Positions 9,230 through 17,828 of a stretch of DNA of 64,000 nucleotides are shown here, one piece after another. The notes beneath the pieces were generated by a model. That model saw only the letters and a program-made list of their open reading frames with translations. It did not search any database and was not told the origin of the DNA. Position 1 is the stretch's first letter, and every line of letters begins with the position of its first letter. The DNA lies in contig CAISMH010000019.1 of assembly GCA_903886485.1 (NCBI GenBank), forward strand, positions 348,911 through 412,910, written 5' to 3'. Both the position numbers and the translations under genes were made by a program. The DNA is from an uncultured Burkholderiales bacterium (GTDB lineage Bacteria > Pseudomonadota > Gammaproteobacteria > Burkholderiales > Burkholderiaceae_C).

Positions 9230-9454
9230 TCATTCAACCTTGCGTTGGGCGTGCCGCTGGTTGTTACAGAGGTCATGGCTGATGGCCAAATTGTCTTGAT
9301 GGCTGTTACCGCCTTCGCTCAGTGGCTTGATGTGTTCGAGTGTGGCGTCAGCGTGCGCCACATGCGCCCCGCACACCCAACACGGCACCACGCCATGCAA
9401 TTGGCGCGATACCGTTTTGTAGATCTTGTCGCGGGTGAGCTTGAGGCGACTCAA
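9230..9454 (-). CDS. Small HNH endonuclease domain protein
   Basis: A 74-residue protein that consists of little more than an HNH fold. It has a zinc-type CWVCG pair at about residues 25-29, the central TLEHIKPLSEGG segment containing the first catalytic His, then N and the final H in DNLAISHDLCNNQRH. The only start seen is TTG at 9454, 6 bases after the malic-enzyme stop, so it is probably translated from the maeB transcript. Stand-alone HNH proteins are often nicking or restriction-type nucleases or mobile-element leftovers. No intron, intein or phage gene surrounds this one, so its role is open. Confidence 0.72.
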   Translation of the reverse strand: MSRLKLTRDKIYKTVSRQLHGVVPCWVCGAHVAHADATLEHIKPLSEGGNSHQDNLAISHDLCNNQRHAQRKVE

Positions 9455-9460
9455 GGTTTT

Positions 9461-10744
9461 TTACTTCACCCAAGCAGCCAGTGTTTTGGCGTAGGCATCA
9501 AAGTCTTTGATCGGGCGCTTGGCCACACCCGACGCCTCAGCTGCACGCGCCACCGCCGGTGCAATGCGTTGGATGAGTCGGCTGTCAAAAGGTTTGGGAA
9601 TGATGTTGTCCACACCAAACGCCAAATCTATGCCGGGGTAAGCGGCTTGCACTTCTGGTGTCACGTCGAGCTTGGCCAGGTCAGCGATTTCGCGCACACA
9701 GGCGATCTTCATGGCTTCGGTGATTTTGGTGGCGCCGCAATCCAACGCACCACGGAAGATGTACGGGAAGCACAGCACGTTGTTCACTTGGTTGGGGTAG
9801 TCCGAGCGGCCGGTGGCGATGATGCAATCAGGACGCACGGCTTTGGCTAACTCGGGGCGAATTTCAGGTTCGGGGTTGGCCAAGGCCAAGATGAGTGGTT
9901 TGTCGGCCATGGACTTGACCATGTCTTGCGTCAGCACACCGGGGGCGGAACAGCCCAAGAACACGTCTGCGCCGTTGACCGCATCGGCCAAGGTGCGCAA
10001 CTCGGTCTTTTGTGCGAAGCGAGCCTTGGACTCGTCGTAGCCGCCGGGGCGGCCTTCGTAGATCACCCCTTTGGAGTCGCACACATAAATGTGCTCGGCT
10101 TTCACGCCCAGGCCCACAAACACATCCAAGCAAGCCAAAGCCGCCGCACCTGCGCCCGACACTGCCACCTTGATGCGGGTGATGTCTTTGCCCGCCAACT
10201 CCAAGCCGTTCAACATGGCCGCCGCCGAGATGATGGCAGTGCCGTGTTGGTCGTCGTGGAAGACGGGAATGCGCATGCGTTCGCTGAGTTTCTTTTCGAT
10301 GTAGAAACACTCAGGGGCTTTGATGTCTTCGAGATTGATGCCACCAAAGGTGGGCTCCATCGCCGCGATGATGTCCACCAATTTGTCGGCGTCGTGTTCG
10401 TCGAGTTCGATGTCAAACACGTCAATGCCAGAGAACTTTTTGAACAAGCAACCTTTGCCCTCCATGACGGGCTTGCCAGCCAAAGCGCCGATGTTGCCTA
10501 AGCCCAAAACAGCGGTGCCGTTGGTGATGACGCCCACCAAGTTGCCTCGGCTGGTGTACTCGTAAGAGGCGAGTGGGTCTTTCTCAATCTCCAAGCAGGG
10601 ATACGCCACACCGGGTGAATAAGCCAAGCTCAAATCGTGCTGGTTATCCAAAGGGTGCGTTGGCTCCACACGAATCTTGCCCTTGGTGGGTGAGCGGTGG
10701 TAGTCCAGCGCGGCAGTGCGTAATTCTTGTTCTGCTGGGGTCAT
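9461..10744 (-). CDS. Malic enzyme, short form lacking the PTA-like domain
   Basis: Oxidative decarboxylation of malate to pyruvate with NAD(P)+. The malic N-terminal domain contains [13 protein letters not shown] and the [15 protein letters not shown] stretch, and the metal/substrate region is [12 protein letters not shown] Rossmann domain follows, with [16 protein letters not shown] near residue 195. The protein has 427 residues and ends soon after the NAD-binding domain. It therefore lacks the roughly 330-residue phosphotransacetylase-like regulatory domain of full-length MaeB. The end looks natural, with an immediate stop and a downstream HNH gene, so this is more likely a short form than a truncation. 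Cofactor preference is not resolved. The gene starts about 105 bases downstream of the 123-residue hypothetical gene. Confidence 0.92.
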   Translation of the reverse strand: MTPAEQELRTAALDYHRSPTKGKIRVEPTHPLDNQHDLSLAYSPGVAYPCLEIEKDPLASYEYTSRGNLVGVITNGTAVLGLGNIGALAGKPVMEGKGCLFKKFSGIDVFDIELDEHDADKLVDIIAAMEPTFGGINLEDIKAPECFYIEKKLSERMRIPVFHDDQHGTAIISAAAMLNGLELAGKDITRIKVAVSGAGAAALACLDVFVGLGVKAEHIYVCDSKGVIYEGRPGGYDESKARFAQKTELRTLADAVNGADVFLGCSAPGVLTQDMVKSMADKPLILALANPEPEIRPELAKAVRPDCIIATGRSDYPNQVNNVLCFPYIFRGALDCGATKITEAMKIACVREIADLAKLDVTPEVQAAYPGIDLAFGVDNIIPKPFDSRLIQRIAPAVARAAEASGVAKRPIKDFDAYAKTLAAWVK

Positions 10745-10849
10745 GGGAGAAGGATCCTCGTAATTTTAAAAATGGTGGCTATCCTACCCACTCTCAAAAC
10801 CCCCACGTGACGGATGCATACCTCGCCATGTGGATGAAGCCACGCTCTC

Positions 10850-11221
10850 TTAATTCAACTGCTCTAACAGAAGCTGTGTCTCTTGAATGATGGGCTGCGC
10901 GAGTTGCAGCAACAAATGCCCATCTTTGGCTTGTTGTGCCCAGCGGTTGGAGGCGTCCAGCACGGGGTGGGCCTGCAAATAGTCGGGCACTTCAAAATCT
11001 GGCGACTGCTGTTTGAACGTCAACAGCATGCGCAGGTACGCAGAAAAATACAGGCCATACATCAACGCATTGGCAGCCTCTTGCGTCAACTCGCGTCGGC
11101 CCACCGACTGCAAGAACAACGCCTCTGCGGCCTCCATCGAAGGCAGCTCACGGGCGTTGAGTTGAAACTCCTCATCGAGGGTTTTGCAGGCCTTGTCCCA
11201 TTGCGCTTGTGCATCTGTCAT
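10850..11221 (-). CDS. Hypothetical protein, 123 aa
   Basis: A soluble, mostly helical protein with acidic and glutamine-rich stretches and no signal peptide or membrane segment. The N-terminus (DAQAQWDKACKTLDEEFQL) and the C-terminus (QPIIQETQLLLEQLN) both look amphipathic. It lies between the SET-domain gene (24-base gap) and maeB, all on the minus strand, so it may be co-transcribed with glmS and the SET gene. The family was not recognised. Confidence 0.65.
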   Translation of the reverse strand: MTDAQAQWDKACKTLDEEFQLNARELPSMEAAEALFLQSVGRRELTQEAANALMYGLYFSAYLRMLLTFKQQSPDFEVPDYLQAHPVLDASNRWAQQAKDGHLLLQLAQPIIQETQLLLEQLN

Positions 11222-11245
11222 CGCGTTCTTCTTTTGCGTGGCTAT

Positions 11246-11719
11246 TCAGGCCAGCATCGTACCTTTGCATTTTTTGGCACCACAGCGACATGCGTATTGA
11301 AGCTTGAGTGCATCGGTCATGGGCTCGTCACTCACCAGCCCATAGCTGAACGTCAACTCCTCACCGCGCCACACCTGACGGCGGGTTTGAATGAAGATGC
11401 GCCCATCCACCTCCACAGGCTCACAGTTGGGGCGGCAAGAATGGTTGATCCAGCGCGACGCATTGCCGTCGTACAGACCATCAATCACCCGCGTGTCGTC
11501 GATGTGAAAGTAAAACGTGTGCTCGGGGTGGCTCGGGTCATGCGGGTGGCGACGTTGGGCCTCGGCCATCGTGATGACCTCGCCCACGTATTCAATGACT
11601 GTTTCGCCTGCGGCCATGTGACACAGCGCAAACACGCCTTTGCCGTGGAGGCGGGATGAGAGGACTTCGATGCGCGACGCACTCGGCATGGGCGTTGAAC
11701 GCGCAAGCGTGGCGGTCAT
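11246..11719 (-). CDS. SET-domain protein (lysine methyltransferase-like)
   Basis: A 157-residue protein formed almost wholly by a SET domain, the fold of SAM-dependent protein-lysine methyltransferases. The SET core carries NHSCRPNC at residues 92-99 and ELTFSYG at 121-127, with the catalytic-type tyrosine Y126. A post-SET-like cysteine cluster follows (C144, C146, C151 in [10 protein letters not shown]). The chosen ATG at 11719 overlaps the glmS TGA as ATGA, indicating translational coupling; an upstream in-frame start would lie deep in glmS and adds no domain residues. Bacterial targets of small SET proteins are mostly unknown. Coupling to glmS is positional and does not by itself imply a role in amino-sugar synthesis. 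Confidence 0.85.
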   Translation of the reverse strand: MTATLARSTPMPSASRIEVLSSRLHGKGVFALCHMAAGETVIEYVGEVITMAEAQRRHPHDPSHPEHTFYFHIDDTRVIDGLYDGNASRWINHSCRPNCEPVEVDGRIFIQTRRQVWRGEELTFSYGLVSDEPMTDALKLQYACRCGAKKCKGTMLA

Positions 11720-13608
11720 TCCACCGTGACCGACTTCGCCAAGTTGCGCGGCTTGTCCACATCCGTGCCCCGCGCACACGCGGTGTGATAACTCAGCAAC
11801 TGCAAAGGCACCACATGCAAGATGGGCGAGAGCACGCCGTAGTGTTCGGGCATGCGAATGACGTTCACGCCTTCGCTGCTTTCTATTCTTGTGTCGCCAT
11901 CGGCCAACACATACAACACGCCACCACGGGCGCGCACTTCTTGCATATTGCTCTTGAGTTTTTCCAGCAACGCATCGTTAGGTGCCACCGTCACCACGGG
12001 CATGGCACTGGTGACCAGTGCCAAGGGGCCGTGCTTTAACTCACCTGCGGCATAGGCCTCGGCGTGGATGTAGGTGATTTCTTTGAGCTTCAACGCACCT
12101 TCCAAAGCGATGGGGTAGTGCGTGCCACGGCCCAAGAACAAGGCATTTTCTTTGCTCGCAAACTCTTGCGACCATGCGATGAGTTGCGGCTCTAGCGCCA
12201 GCACCGCTTGCAAGGCGGCGGGCAAGTGACGCATGTCTTTGATGTGTGCCGCTTCTTCTTCGTCACTCAAACGGCCCTTGGTTTGCGCCAAGGCCAAGGT
12301 GAGCAAGAACAAACCGGCCAGTTGTGTGCTGAACGCTTTGGTGGACGCCACGCCAATCTCTGCACCCGCACGCGTGACATAGGCCAGCTTGCACTCACGC
12401 ACCATGGCGCTGGTGGACACGTTGCAAATCGTGAGCGTTTTATCCATGCCCAAACTTTGCGCGTGACGCAGTGCGGCCAAGGTGTCGGCGGTCTCGCCCG
12501 ACTGACTGATGGTGACGACCAAGCTGTTGGGGTTGGGCACCGATTCGCGGTAACGGTACTCGCTGGCAATTTCCACTTGGCAAGGAATTTTGGCAATCGC
12601 TTCGATCCAATACTTGGCTACGCAACCGCTGTAGTAGCTGGTGCCGCAGGCGAGGATGAGCACGTTGTCAATGGCTTTGAACACCGAGTAAGCGCCGTCA
12701 CCAAACAACTCGGGCGTGATGCCCTCAATGCCTTCTAGCGTGTCGGCAATCGCGCGCGGTTGCTCGAAGATTTCTTTTTGCATGTAGTGGCGATACGGCC
12801 CCAACTCGGCTGCACCGCTGTGCGCTTGCACGGTTTTGACTTCGCGCGTCACGGCTTTGTGGTGGCGGTCTTGCACCCAGTATTTGCCGATTTGAATGTC
12901 CACCACATCGCCCTCTTCGAGGTACACGATTTGATCGGTCACGCCTGCCAAGGCCATGGCGTCGCTGGCGAGAAAGGTTTCGCTGTGCGCTTTGCCCACC
13001 CCCAAGATGAGGGGCGAGCCCGCGCGGGCGCCAATCACGCGGTGCGGTTCGTCTTTGTGAAACACCGCAATCGCATAGGCCCCCTGCAGTTGCGCAATGG
13101 CTGCTTTCACCGCTTCAAACAAATCGCCGTTGTAGAGGCTGTCCACCAAATGCGCGATCACCTCGGTGTCGGTTTGGCTTAAAAACTCATAGCCCTTGGC
13201 TTGCAAAGCAGCGCGCAAGGCGTCGTGGTTTTCAATGATGCCGTTGTGCACCAAGGCCACGCGGCCTACCTTGTTAGGCACATCGCCTGTGTAAACCCCC
13301 GCGCCAGCCCCCGTGCCGTGGCTGAAGTGCGGATGCGCGTTGTGCACCGCAGGCGCACCGTGCGTGGCCCAGCGCGTGTGCGCAATGCCAATGCCGCCTT
13401 CGATGTGGTCGGCCTTGACTTGGTCCATCAACTCAGACACCCGCGCCGTGCTGCGCGCACGCTGCAAACCGCCCTGCTTGGCCCCCAAACTGGCCGCATG
13501 CACCGCCACACCGCACGAGTCATAGCCCCGGTATTCCAGCCGCTGCAAACCTTGCACGAGGATGGGAACGATGTTGCGGGTAGAAACTGCGCCGACGATG
13601 CCACACAT
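11716..13608 (-). CDS. glmS: Glutamine--fructose-6-phosphate aminotransferase GlmS
   Basis: Makes glucosamine-6-phosphate from fructose-6-phosphate and glutamine, the first step of the UDP-GlcNAc route. The start at 13608 places the catalytic cysteine directly after Met (MCGIVGAV), as required for the N-terminal nucleophile; a longer upstream frame is therefore rejected. The glutaminase domain covers about residues 1-240, and two SIS isomerase domains follow, one with [17 protein letters not shown]. The C-terminus [13 protein letters not shown] is characteristic. The 630-residue length is slightly longer than E. coli GlmS. It is divergent from an Lrp-type regulator across an AT-rich 135-base gap, which makes local regulation plausible. 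No glmS ribozyme is seen. Confidence 0.96.
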   Translation of the reverse strand: MCGIVGAVSTRNIVPILVQGLQRLEYRGYDSCGVAVHAASLGAKQGGLQRARSTARVSELMDQVKADHIEGGIGIAHTRWATHGAPAVHNAHPHFSHGTGAGAGVYTGDVPNKVGRVALVHNGIIENHDALRAALQAKGYEFLSQTDTEVIAHLVDSLYNGDLFEAVKAAIAQLQGAYAIAVFHKDEPHRVIGARAGSPLILGVGKAHSETFLASDAMALAGVTDQIVYLEEGDVVDIQIGKYWVQDRHHKAVTREVKTVQAHSGAAELGPYRHYMQKEIFEQPRAIADTLEGIEGITPELFGDGAYSVFKAIDNVLILACGTSYYSGCVAKYWIEAIAKIPCQVEIASEYRYRESVPNPNSLVVTISQSGETADTLAALRHAQSLGMDKTLTICNVSTSAMVRECKLAYVTRAGAEIGVASTKAFSTQLAGLFLLTLALAQTKGRLSDEEEAAHIKDMRHLPAALQAVLALEPQLIAWSQEFASKENALFLGRGTHYPIALEGALKLKEITYIHAEAYAAGELKHGPLALVTSAMPVVTVAPNDALLEKLKSNMQEVRARGGVLYVLADGDTRIESSEGVNVIRMPEHYGVLSPILHVVPLQLLSYHTACARGTDVDKPRNLAKSVTVE

Positions 13609-13692
13609 AAAGAGCACTCCTGAATTGGGTTGCCCGAATGGTAGGCGCGGCGAAAAGAAATTTCTTGTATATTTTTTCAACTATTTGAACGA

Positions 13693-13722
13693 AAATTCCA
13701 ACATCCTCTTTATTTGGAATTT
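13693..13722. promoter_or_regulatory. Inverted repeat in the glmS/Lrp divergent promoter region
   Basis: Perfect 9-base arms AAATTCCAA (13693-13701) and TTGGAATTT (13714-13722) are separated by 12 bases in the strikingly AT-rich gap between glmS and the Lrp-family gene. A dyad next to the regulator's own start suggests an autoregulatory operator; binding is inferred. Confidence 0.5.
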
Positions 13723-13743
13723 AATTTCAATTAAATTTAATTT

Positions 13744-14235
13744 ATGAAACAAGAATTTCTAGATGACACCGATTTGAAGCTGCTCGACGCCTTGCAGCAC
13801 GACGCCACCCTCAGCAACGTGGCCTTGGCGGAGCGCCTCAACCTCTCACCCCCCACCTGCCTGCGCCGCGTCAAGCGCCTCAAAGATGAGGGCTGGATTG
13901 AGCGACACATTGCCGTGCTGAGTTCAGACAAATTGGGCGAGGCGCTGGGCCACGGCCTGACCGCTTTGGTAGAGGTGACGCTAGACGCGCAAGGCGCAGA
14001 GCACCTCGACGCCTTCGAACAACGCGCCGTGGCAGACGATGCCGTGCAGCAATGTTGGCGTGTGTCGCCCGGACCCGACTTTGTGCTGGTGGTGCAAGCG
14101 GCGGATATGCCTGACTATCTGGCCATCACGCAACGCCTGCTCACGCAAGACGCGAATGTGCGCAACGTGAAAGCGTTTTTTGCCACCAAGCGAGCGAAGT
14201 TCACCAGCACCTGGCCGGTGCGGCGCAAGGCTTAA
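13744..14235 (+). CDS. Lrp/AsnC family transcriptional regulator
   Basis: A 163-residue DNA-binding regulator. The N-terminal winged HTH covers about residues 5-60, with the recognition region LNLSPPTCLRRVKRLKDEG matching the AsnC/Lrp type. The C-terminal RAM ligand-binding domain (about 70-150) contains VQQCWRVSPGPDFVLVVQA and a hydrophobic strand pattern. Family members sense amino acids and form dimers or octamers. It is divergent from glmS and shares its TTAA stop region with the convergent toxin gene. The setting glmU - lrp - glmS resembles the arrangement in other Burkholderiales and suggests, without proof, that it regulates glmS or itself. Confidence 0.88.
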   Translation: MKQEFLDDTDLKLLDALQHDATLSNVALAERLNLSPPTCLRRVKRLKDEGWIERHIAVLSSDKLGEALGHGLTALVEVTLDAQGAEHLDAFEQRAVADDAVQQCWRVSPGPDFVLVVQAADMPDYLAITQRLLTQDANVRNVKAFFATKRAKFTSTWPVRRKA

Positions 14236-14648
14236 ACGCCCAGTGCGCGCATGGTTTGTTGCACCGACATGATTTGCAATGCCGCAGGGGCCGTGGCGTC
14301 CAACACATCGCGGTCAGCACTGACCAAATAATGCGCAGCAGCCTTGAGCGCCGTCTCGAAGAACTTGTCGTCATCGCGGTCACGGCAATACACGGCAGGC
14401 TCCTTGATGTCCACCCAGTGCGCGCTGGCATCGAAGTCATGCAACAAACGTTCACGGTTTTCTAAACTGATGTAGCGGTCAAATTTGGGCCGGTACAAAC
14501 GGGTGCGCAACTCCTCAAACGTGGGCTGCGAAAACACCAAACGGTGATGCGCCAGCGCGTAGCGCACAAGCCGAGCAGGCGGGCCTTCACTGGTGAGCGC
14601 CGCACTGATCAAGATGTTGGTGTCAATAACTAGCTTAAGACTCGTCAC
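14232..14648 (-). CDS. PIN-domain toxin of a type II toxin-antitoxin pair
   Basis: Predicted ribonuclease toxin of 138 residues. The N-terminal LVIDTNILISA gives the first PIN acidic residue (D9), and later acidic residues (FEELRTRL, RDRDDDKFFETA) fit the remaining metal-binding positions. It resembles the COG1569-type PIN toxins more than classical VapC. The start overlaps the antitoxin 3' end by 14 bases, a typical toxin-antitoxin organisation. Its stop shares the TTAA tetramer with the convergent Lrp gene stop. The pair is inserted between glmU and the Lrp gene. Confidence 0.85.
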   Translation of the reverse strand: MTSLKLVIDTNILISAALTSEGPPARLVRYALAHHRLVFSQPTFEELRTRLYRPKFDRYISLENRERLLHDFDASAHWVDIKEPAVYCRDRDDDKFFETALKAAAHYLVSADRDVLDATAPAALQIMSVQQTMRALGV

Positions 14649-14886
14649 GCAGCAAGTCTTCCAGCAACTCTGGCGTCATGCCTGCACGTTCAGACTGCAC
14701 CGCGGTATCTGCCAATGTGTGCTGCAAGCGGTTGGCATAAAACTCCCGCATGGCTTCGTAATCTTGCGCAGACACCATCACCCCCACCACACGGTCACGC
14801 CGCACCACACGCACCGGCGCACGTTGGGCCAGGTCGATGAATTGCCCAAACTGGGTTTTGGCTTCGTTGGCAGAAAAAGTATGCAT
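14635..14886 (-). CDS. Phd/YefM family antitoxin
   Basis: An 83-residue antitoxin with an N-terminal Phd/YefM DNA-binding fold (MHTFSANEAKTQFGQFIDLA, then PVRVVRRDRVVGVMVSAQDY) and a C-terminal tail (MTPELLEDLLRDES) expected to block the toxin. It is the promoter-proximal gene of the pair, as usual for antitoxins, and overlaps the toxin gene by 14 bases. A perfect 21-base palindrome 18 bases upstream of its ATG is the likely operator for autorepression. Confidence 0.86.
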   Translation of the reverse strand: MHTFSANEAKTQFGQFIDLAQRAPVRVVRRDRVVGVMVSAQDYEAMREFYANRLQHTLADTAVQSERAGMTPELLEDLLRDES

Positions 14887-14903
14887 GCGCCCAATTTAGC
14901 ACA

Positions 14904-14924
14904 AATCGAACGAATCGTTCGATT
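14904..14924. promoter_or_regulatory. Perfect palindromic operator upstream of the toxin-antitoxin pair
   Basis: The arms AATCGAACGA (14904-14913) and TCGTTCGATT (14915-14924) flank a single central A. The dyad lies in the 45-base gap between the glmU stop and the antitoxin start, exactly where Phd/YefM-type antitoxins bind to repress their own operon. The symmetry is seen; binding is inferred. Confidence 0.7.
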
Positions 14925-14931
14925 GGCTCGA

Positions 14932-16329
14932 TCAGGGCTTGGCCTTTTTCTCAGGCCGCTTGTAGTTGGCAAGGCTGATTTGCTTGCCCCGCGCCACACT
15001 CAAGGCCCCCGCCTCTGTGCTCTTGGTGATGGTCGAGCCGCCACCGATCGTGCCGCCCGCACCCAAGGTGACAGGGGCCACCAACACGCAGTTGCTGCCC
15101 ACATGCACATCGGCCTCAATCACGGTGCGGTGCTTGTTCGCGCCGTCGTAGTTGGCGGTGATGCTGCCCGCCCCGTAGTTGACACGCTCGCCCACTGTGG
15201 CGTCGCCCAAGTAAGCCAAGTGGTTGGCTTTTGAGCCTTTGGCGAGGGTAGAGTTTTTGACTTCCACAAAGTTGCCAATGTGGACTTCTTCGGCCAGTTG
15301 TGCGCCGGGGCGCAAGCGGGCAAACGGGCCAATGCGCGCGTTCTCGCCCACCGTCACGCCGAGGTTTTCGCCATCAATGTGGGTGAAGGGGTGAATCACC
15401 GCACCCGCTTCGAGGGTGCAATTGGCAATCACGCAGTTGGCCCCAATCTTCACGCCTTGGCCCAATGACACTTGGCCTTCAAAGATGCAGTTCACATCAA
15501 TCTCCACGTCTTGTGCGCAGCTCAAATGGCCGCGCACATCCAAGCGTGCGGGGTCCATGATGCGCACGCCGTCGGCCATGAGCGCGTGGGCTTGACGTAA
15601 CTGAAACGCACGCTCGAGTTCGGCCAGTTGGGTGGGGCTGTTGACACCCGCCACTTGCGTCGCGTCTTTGATTTTGTGGGCCACCACAGGCACGCCATCC
15701 GCCTGTGCGAACTTGACCACATCGGTCAAATAAAACTCTTGCTGCGCGTTGTGGTTATCCAAGCGCGCCAGCCAAGGTTTGAGCAACTTAGCGGGCACGG
15801 CCATGATGCCGCTGTAGACCTCTTGAATCGCGCGTTGCGCTTCGTTGGCATCTTTGTGTTCGACGATGGCGTGCACGTCACCCTTGGGGCTTCGCACAAT
15901 GCGACCGTAGCCTGTGGGGTCCGCAAAGTCGATGGTGAGCAGCGCGAGCTGCTGGCCATGGCATGCCTTGAGCAAGGCCTGCAGCGTGTCGGCTTGCGTT
16001 AAAGGCACATCACCGGAGAGCACCACCACCACGCCATCATCGGCCAACAAAGGCACGGCTTGTTGCACCGCGTGGCCCGTGCCAAGCTGGGGCATCTGGC
16101 GCGCGAATTGCAGGTTGTCTGAGGTGTTGTCGCTGGTCAGTGCGCGCTCTACCTGTTCGGCACCGTGACCCGTGATGACGATGGTGTGGCGCGCATTCAA
16201 GGTGCGTGCGGTGTCAATCACGTGTTGGATCAAAGCCTTACCCGCGAGTCGGTGCAAAACCTTAGGCATACTGCTCTTCATACGGGTGCCCTTGCCGGCA
16301 GCCATGATCACCACATCGAACGCTGTCAT
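14932..16329 (-). CDS. glmU: Bifunctional GlmU (UDP-GlcNAc pyrophosphorylase / GlcN-1-P acetyltransferase)
   Basis: Acetylates glucosamine-1-phosphate and couples it to UTP, giving UDP-GlcNAc for peptidoglycan and LPS. The N-terminal uridylyltransferase domain starts with VVIMAAGKGTRMKSSMPKVL. The C-terminal left-handed beta-helix acetyltransferase domain shows hexapeptide repeats and the conserved RIGPFARLRPGAQL and NYDGANKHRT blocks. The start at 16329 gives 465 residues and is supported by AAGGA 8 bases upstream; a second ATG at 16338 is possible. Its start codon overlaps, on the opposite strand, the ATG of the lipoprotein gene. glmS lies about 1.3 kb beyond its 3' end, so both amino-sugar enzymes sit in one neighbourhood. 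Confidence 0.95.
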   Translation of the reverse strand: MTAFDVVIMAAGKGTRMKSSMPKVLHRLAGKALIQHVIDTARTLNARHTIVITGHGAEQVERALTSDNTSDNLQFARQMPQLGTGHAVQQAVPLLADDGVVVVLSGDVPLTQADTLQALLKACHGQQLALLTIDFADPTGYGRIVRSPKGDVHAIVEHKDANEAQRAIQEVYSGIMAVPAKLLKPWLARLDNHNAQQEFYLTDVVKFAQADGVPVVAHKIKDATQVAGVNSPTQLAELERAFQLRQAHALMADGVRIMDPARLDVRGHLSCAQDVEIDVNCIFEGQVSLGQGVKIGANCVIANCTLEAGAVIHPFTHIDGENLGVTVGENARIGPFARLRPGAQLAEEVHIGNFVEVKNSTLAKGSKANHLAYLGDATVGERVNYGAGSITANYDGANKHRTVIEADVHVGSNCVLVAPVTLGAGGTIGGGSTITKSTEAGALSVARGKQISLANYKRPEKKAKP

Positions 16330-17218
16330 GTCATTCATCCTTATCTTGCGCGGAATTATCCGCCATGCCCCTGTGTGGTTGGTGCTGGCTGCGCTTGTGG
16401 GCCTGAGTGCATGCAGCACCCTCAAGGTGGCCTACAACAACAGCGACGACTTGATCTACTGGTGGCTGGATGGTTACGCCGATTTGCAAGATGGGCAAAA
16501 GCAATTCACCCGTGATGCGCTGACCGACTTGCAACGCTGGCATCGCCAACAACAACTGCCCGAATACGTGGCTTTGCTCAGACGCATGCAAGCCATGGCA
16601 CCGCACGACATCTCGCCCGCGCAAGTGTGCAGTGTGGCCGAAGACATGAAAACCAGCTTTGTGACTTTGCTGCGCTTTGTAGAGCCGGCCAACACGCGCT
16701 TGGCCACACAACTCAAGCCCGAGCAGTTGCGCAGCATTCGCAAACGTTTTGACAAGACGAACAAAGACTGGCGCGCGGATTGGCTAGACCCAGATGCCGA
16801 AGACCGCCTGCGTTACCGCACCCAGCAAGCGACTAACCGTCTAGAAGACTTTTATGGACGACTGGAAAAACCCCAGCGCGAGGTGCTGCACAAGTGGTTG
16901 CATGAGTCCGCTTTTGACCCAACCATGAGCTACGCCGAGCGCGAGCGCCGCCAAGCCGACACGATTCAAACCTTGCAACGCATCACACAAGAAGGCAGCA
17001 CCTCGGCGCAGGCCCAAGCACTCATGCGAGGGCTGGTGGACCGCAGCATGAGTTCGCCGAACGAGCGCTACCGCAGCTACAACCTAGCGCTGTGGCAAGA
17101 AAACTGTGAGGGCTTTGCCAAGTTCCACAACAGCACCACCCCCGCGCAACGTCAACGCATGCTGGACGCCTTGCGCGGCTATGAAAACGATTTCAAAACA
17201 CTGATGGCGCAAAAGTAA
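16328..17218 (+). CDS. DUF6279-like lipoprotein
   Basis: A predicted lipoprotein of 296 residues. A hydrophobic segment ends in the lipobox LSAC at about residues 27-30 (VLAALVGLSACSTLKVAYN). The mature part is helical and rich in Arg, Gln and Glu, starting with NNSDDLIYWWLDGYADLQ, as in DUF6279 proteins. The function of the family is not known. The ATG at 16328 gives a good lipoprotein signal but has no clear ribosome site and overlaps the divergent glmU start codon; an internal TTG at 16346 would still leave an intact signal. It converges with the cyclo-ligase gene. Confidence 0.75.
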   Translation: MSFILILRGIIRHAPVWLVLAALVGLSACSTLKVAYNNSDDLIYWWLDGYADLQDGQKQFTRDALTDLQRWHRQQQLPEYVALLRRMQAMAPHDISPAQVCSVAEDMKTSFVTLLRFVEPANTRLATQLKPEQLRSIRKRFDKTNKDWRADWLDPDAEDRLRYRTQQATNRLEDFYGRLEKPQREVLHKWLHESAFDPTMSYAERERRQADTIQTLQRITQEGSTSAQAQALMRGLVDRSMSSPNERYRSYNLALWQENCEGFAKFHNSTTPAQRQRMLDALRGYENDFKTLMAQK

Positions 17219-17239
17219 GCGTCCGTGCGCCGTGAAGGC

Positions 17240-17815
17240 TTAGCCCATCGGCCACACCACCCCGTTGTCGTTGAGCAGCGCATCCAGCGGCATGTCATGC
17301 GCCTCGGGCATCAGGTCTGGCAAAAAGCCGTTGGTAAACCCCAAACCCGCTGTGAACGGCTTGGGCTGCAACGTGGCCAAAGTGCGGTCATAAAAACCAC
17401 CGCCATAGCCCAAGCGATAACCCCCAGGGCCATACCCCACGCACGGCACAAACAACAAAGTGGGCACCACCACTTCCGTGTCTTTGGGTTTGGGAATGCC
17501 ATACGCATCCTCTTCCATCGGGCAGCCTGGGTACCACGCATGAAAGGTGAGCGTTTTGTGGGCCTTGTCCACCACGGGCAAACCAATGCGCCGGCGCTGT
17601 GGTTCGTCCAACAACTCGCCGTCTTCTTTCCAGCGGTGCAACACGGGCAGCGGATCAAACTCACCCTTGATCGGCCAATAAGCACCAATCACGATGTCGG
17701 GTCGGTTGAACAGCCATATGCGCATCACACGTTGCAACATATCCGCCCGTTCCAGTCGGTCGGGCAAATTCAAACGCTCTTCAATGAGCTGCTGGCGCAA
17801 GGTTTTTTTGTCCAC
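17240..17815 (-). CDS. 5-formyltetrahydrofolate cyclo-ligase
   Basis: ATP-dependent conversion of 5-formyl-THF to 5,10-methenyl-THF in one-carbon metabolism. The 191-residue length fits. The C-terminal signature GYGPGGYRLGYGGGFYDR lies at residues 127-144, and the N-terminal basic helix (MDKKTLRQQLIEERLNL) matches the ATP-binding start of YgfA-type enzymes. The gene is divergent from slt, with start codons only 13 bases apart. In many proteobacteria ygfA is downstream of 6S RNA (ssrS); here the upstream neighbour is slt and no 6S RNA is recognised. Confidence 0.92.
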   Translation of the reverse strand: MDKKTLRQQLIEERLNLPDRLERADMLQRVMRIWLFNRPDIVIGAYWPIKGEFDPLPVLHRWKEDGELLDEPQRRRIGLPVVDKAHKTLTFHAWYPGCPMEEDAYGIPKPKDTEVVVPTLLFVPCVGYGPGGYRLGYGGGFYDRTLATLQPKPFTAGLGFTNGFLPDLMPEAHDMPLDALLNDNGVVWPMG

Positions 17816-17828
17816 AGATAATCAGTGC

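Noticed and set aside
17816..17828. 6S RNA (ssrS) next to the cyclo-ligase gene
   Set aside because: In many proteobacteria ssrS lies upstream of ygfA, but only 13 bases separate the divergent starts here.
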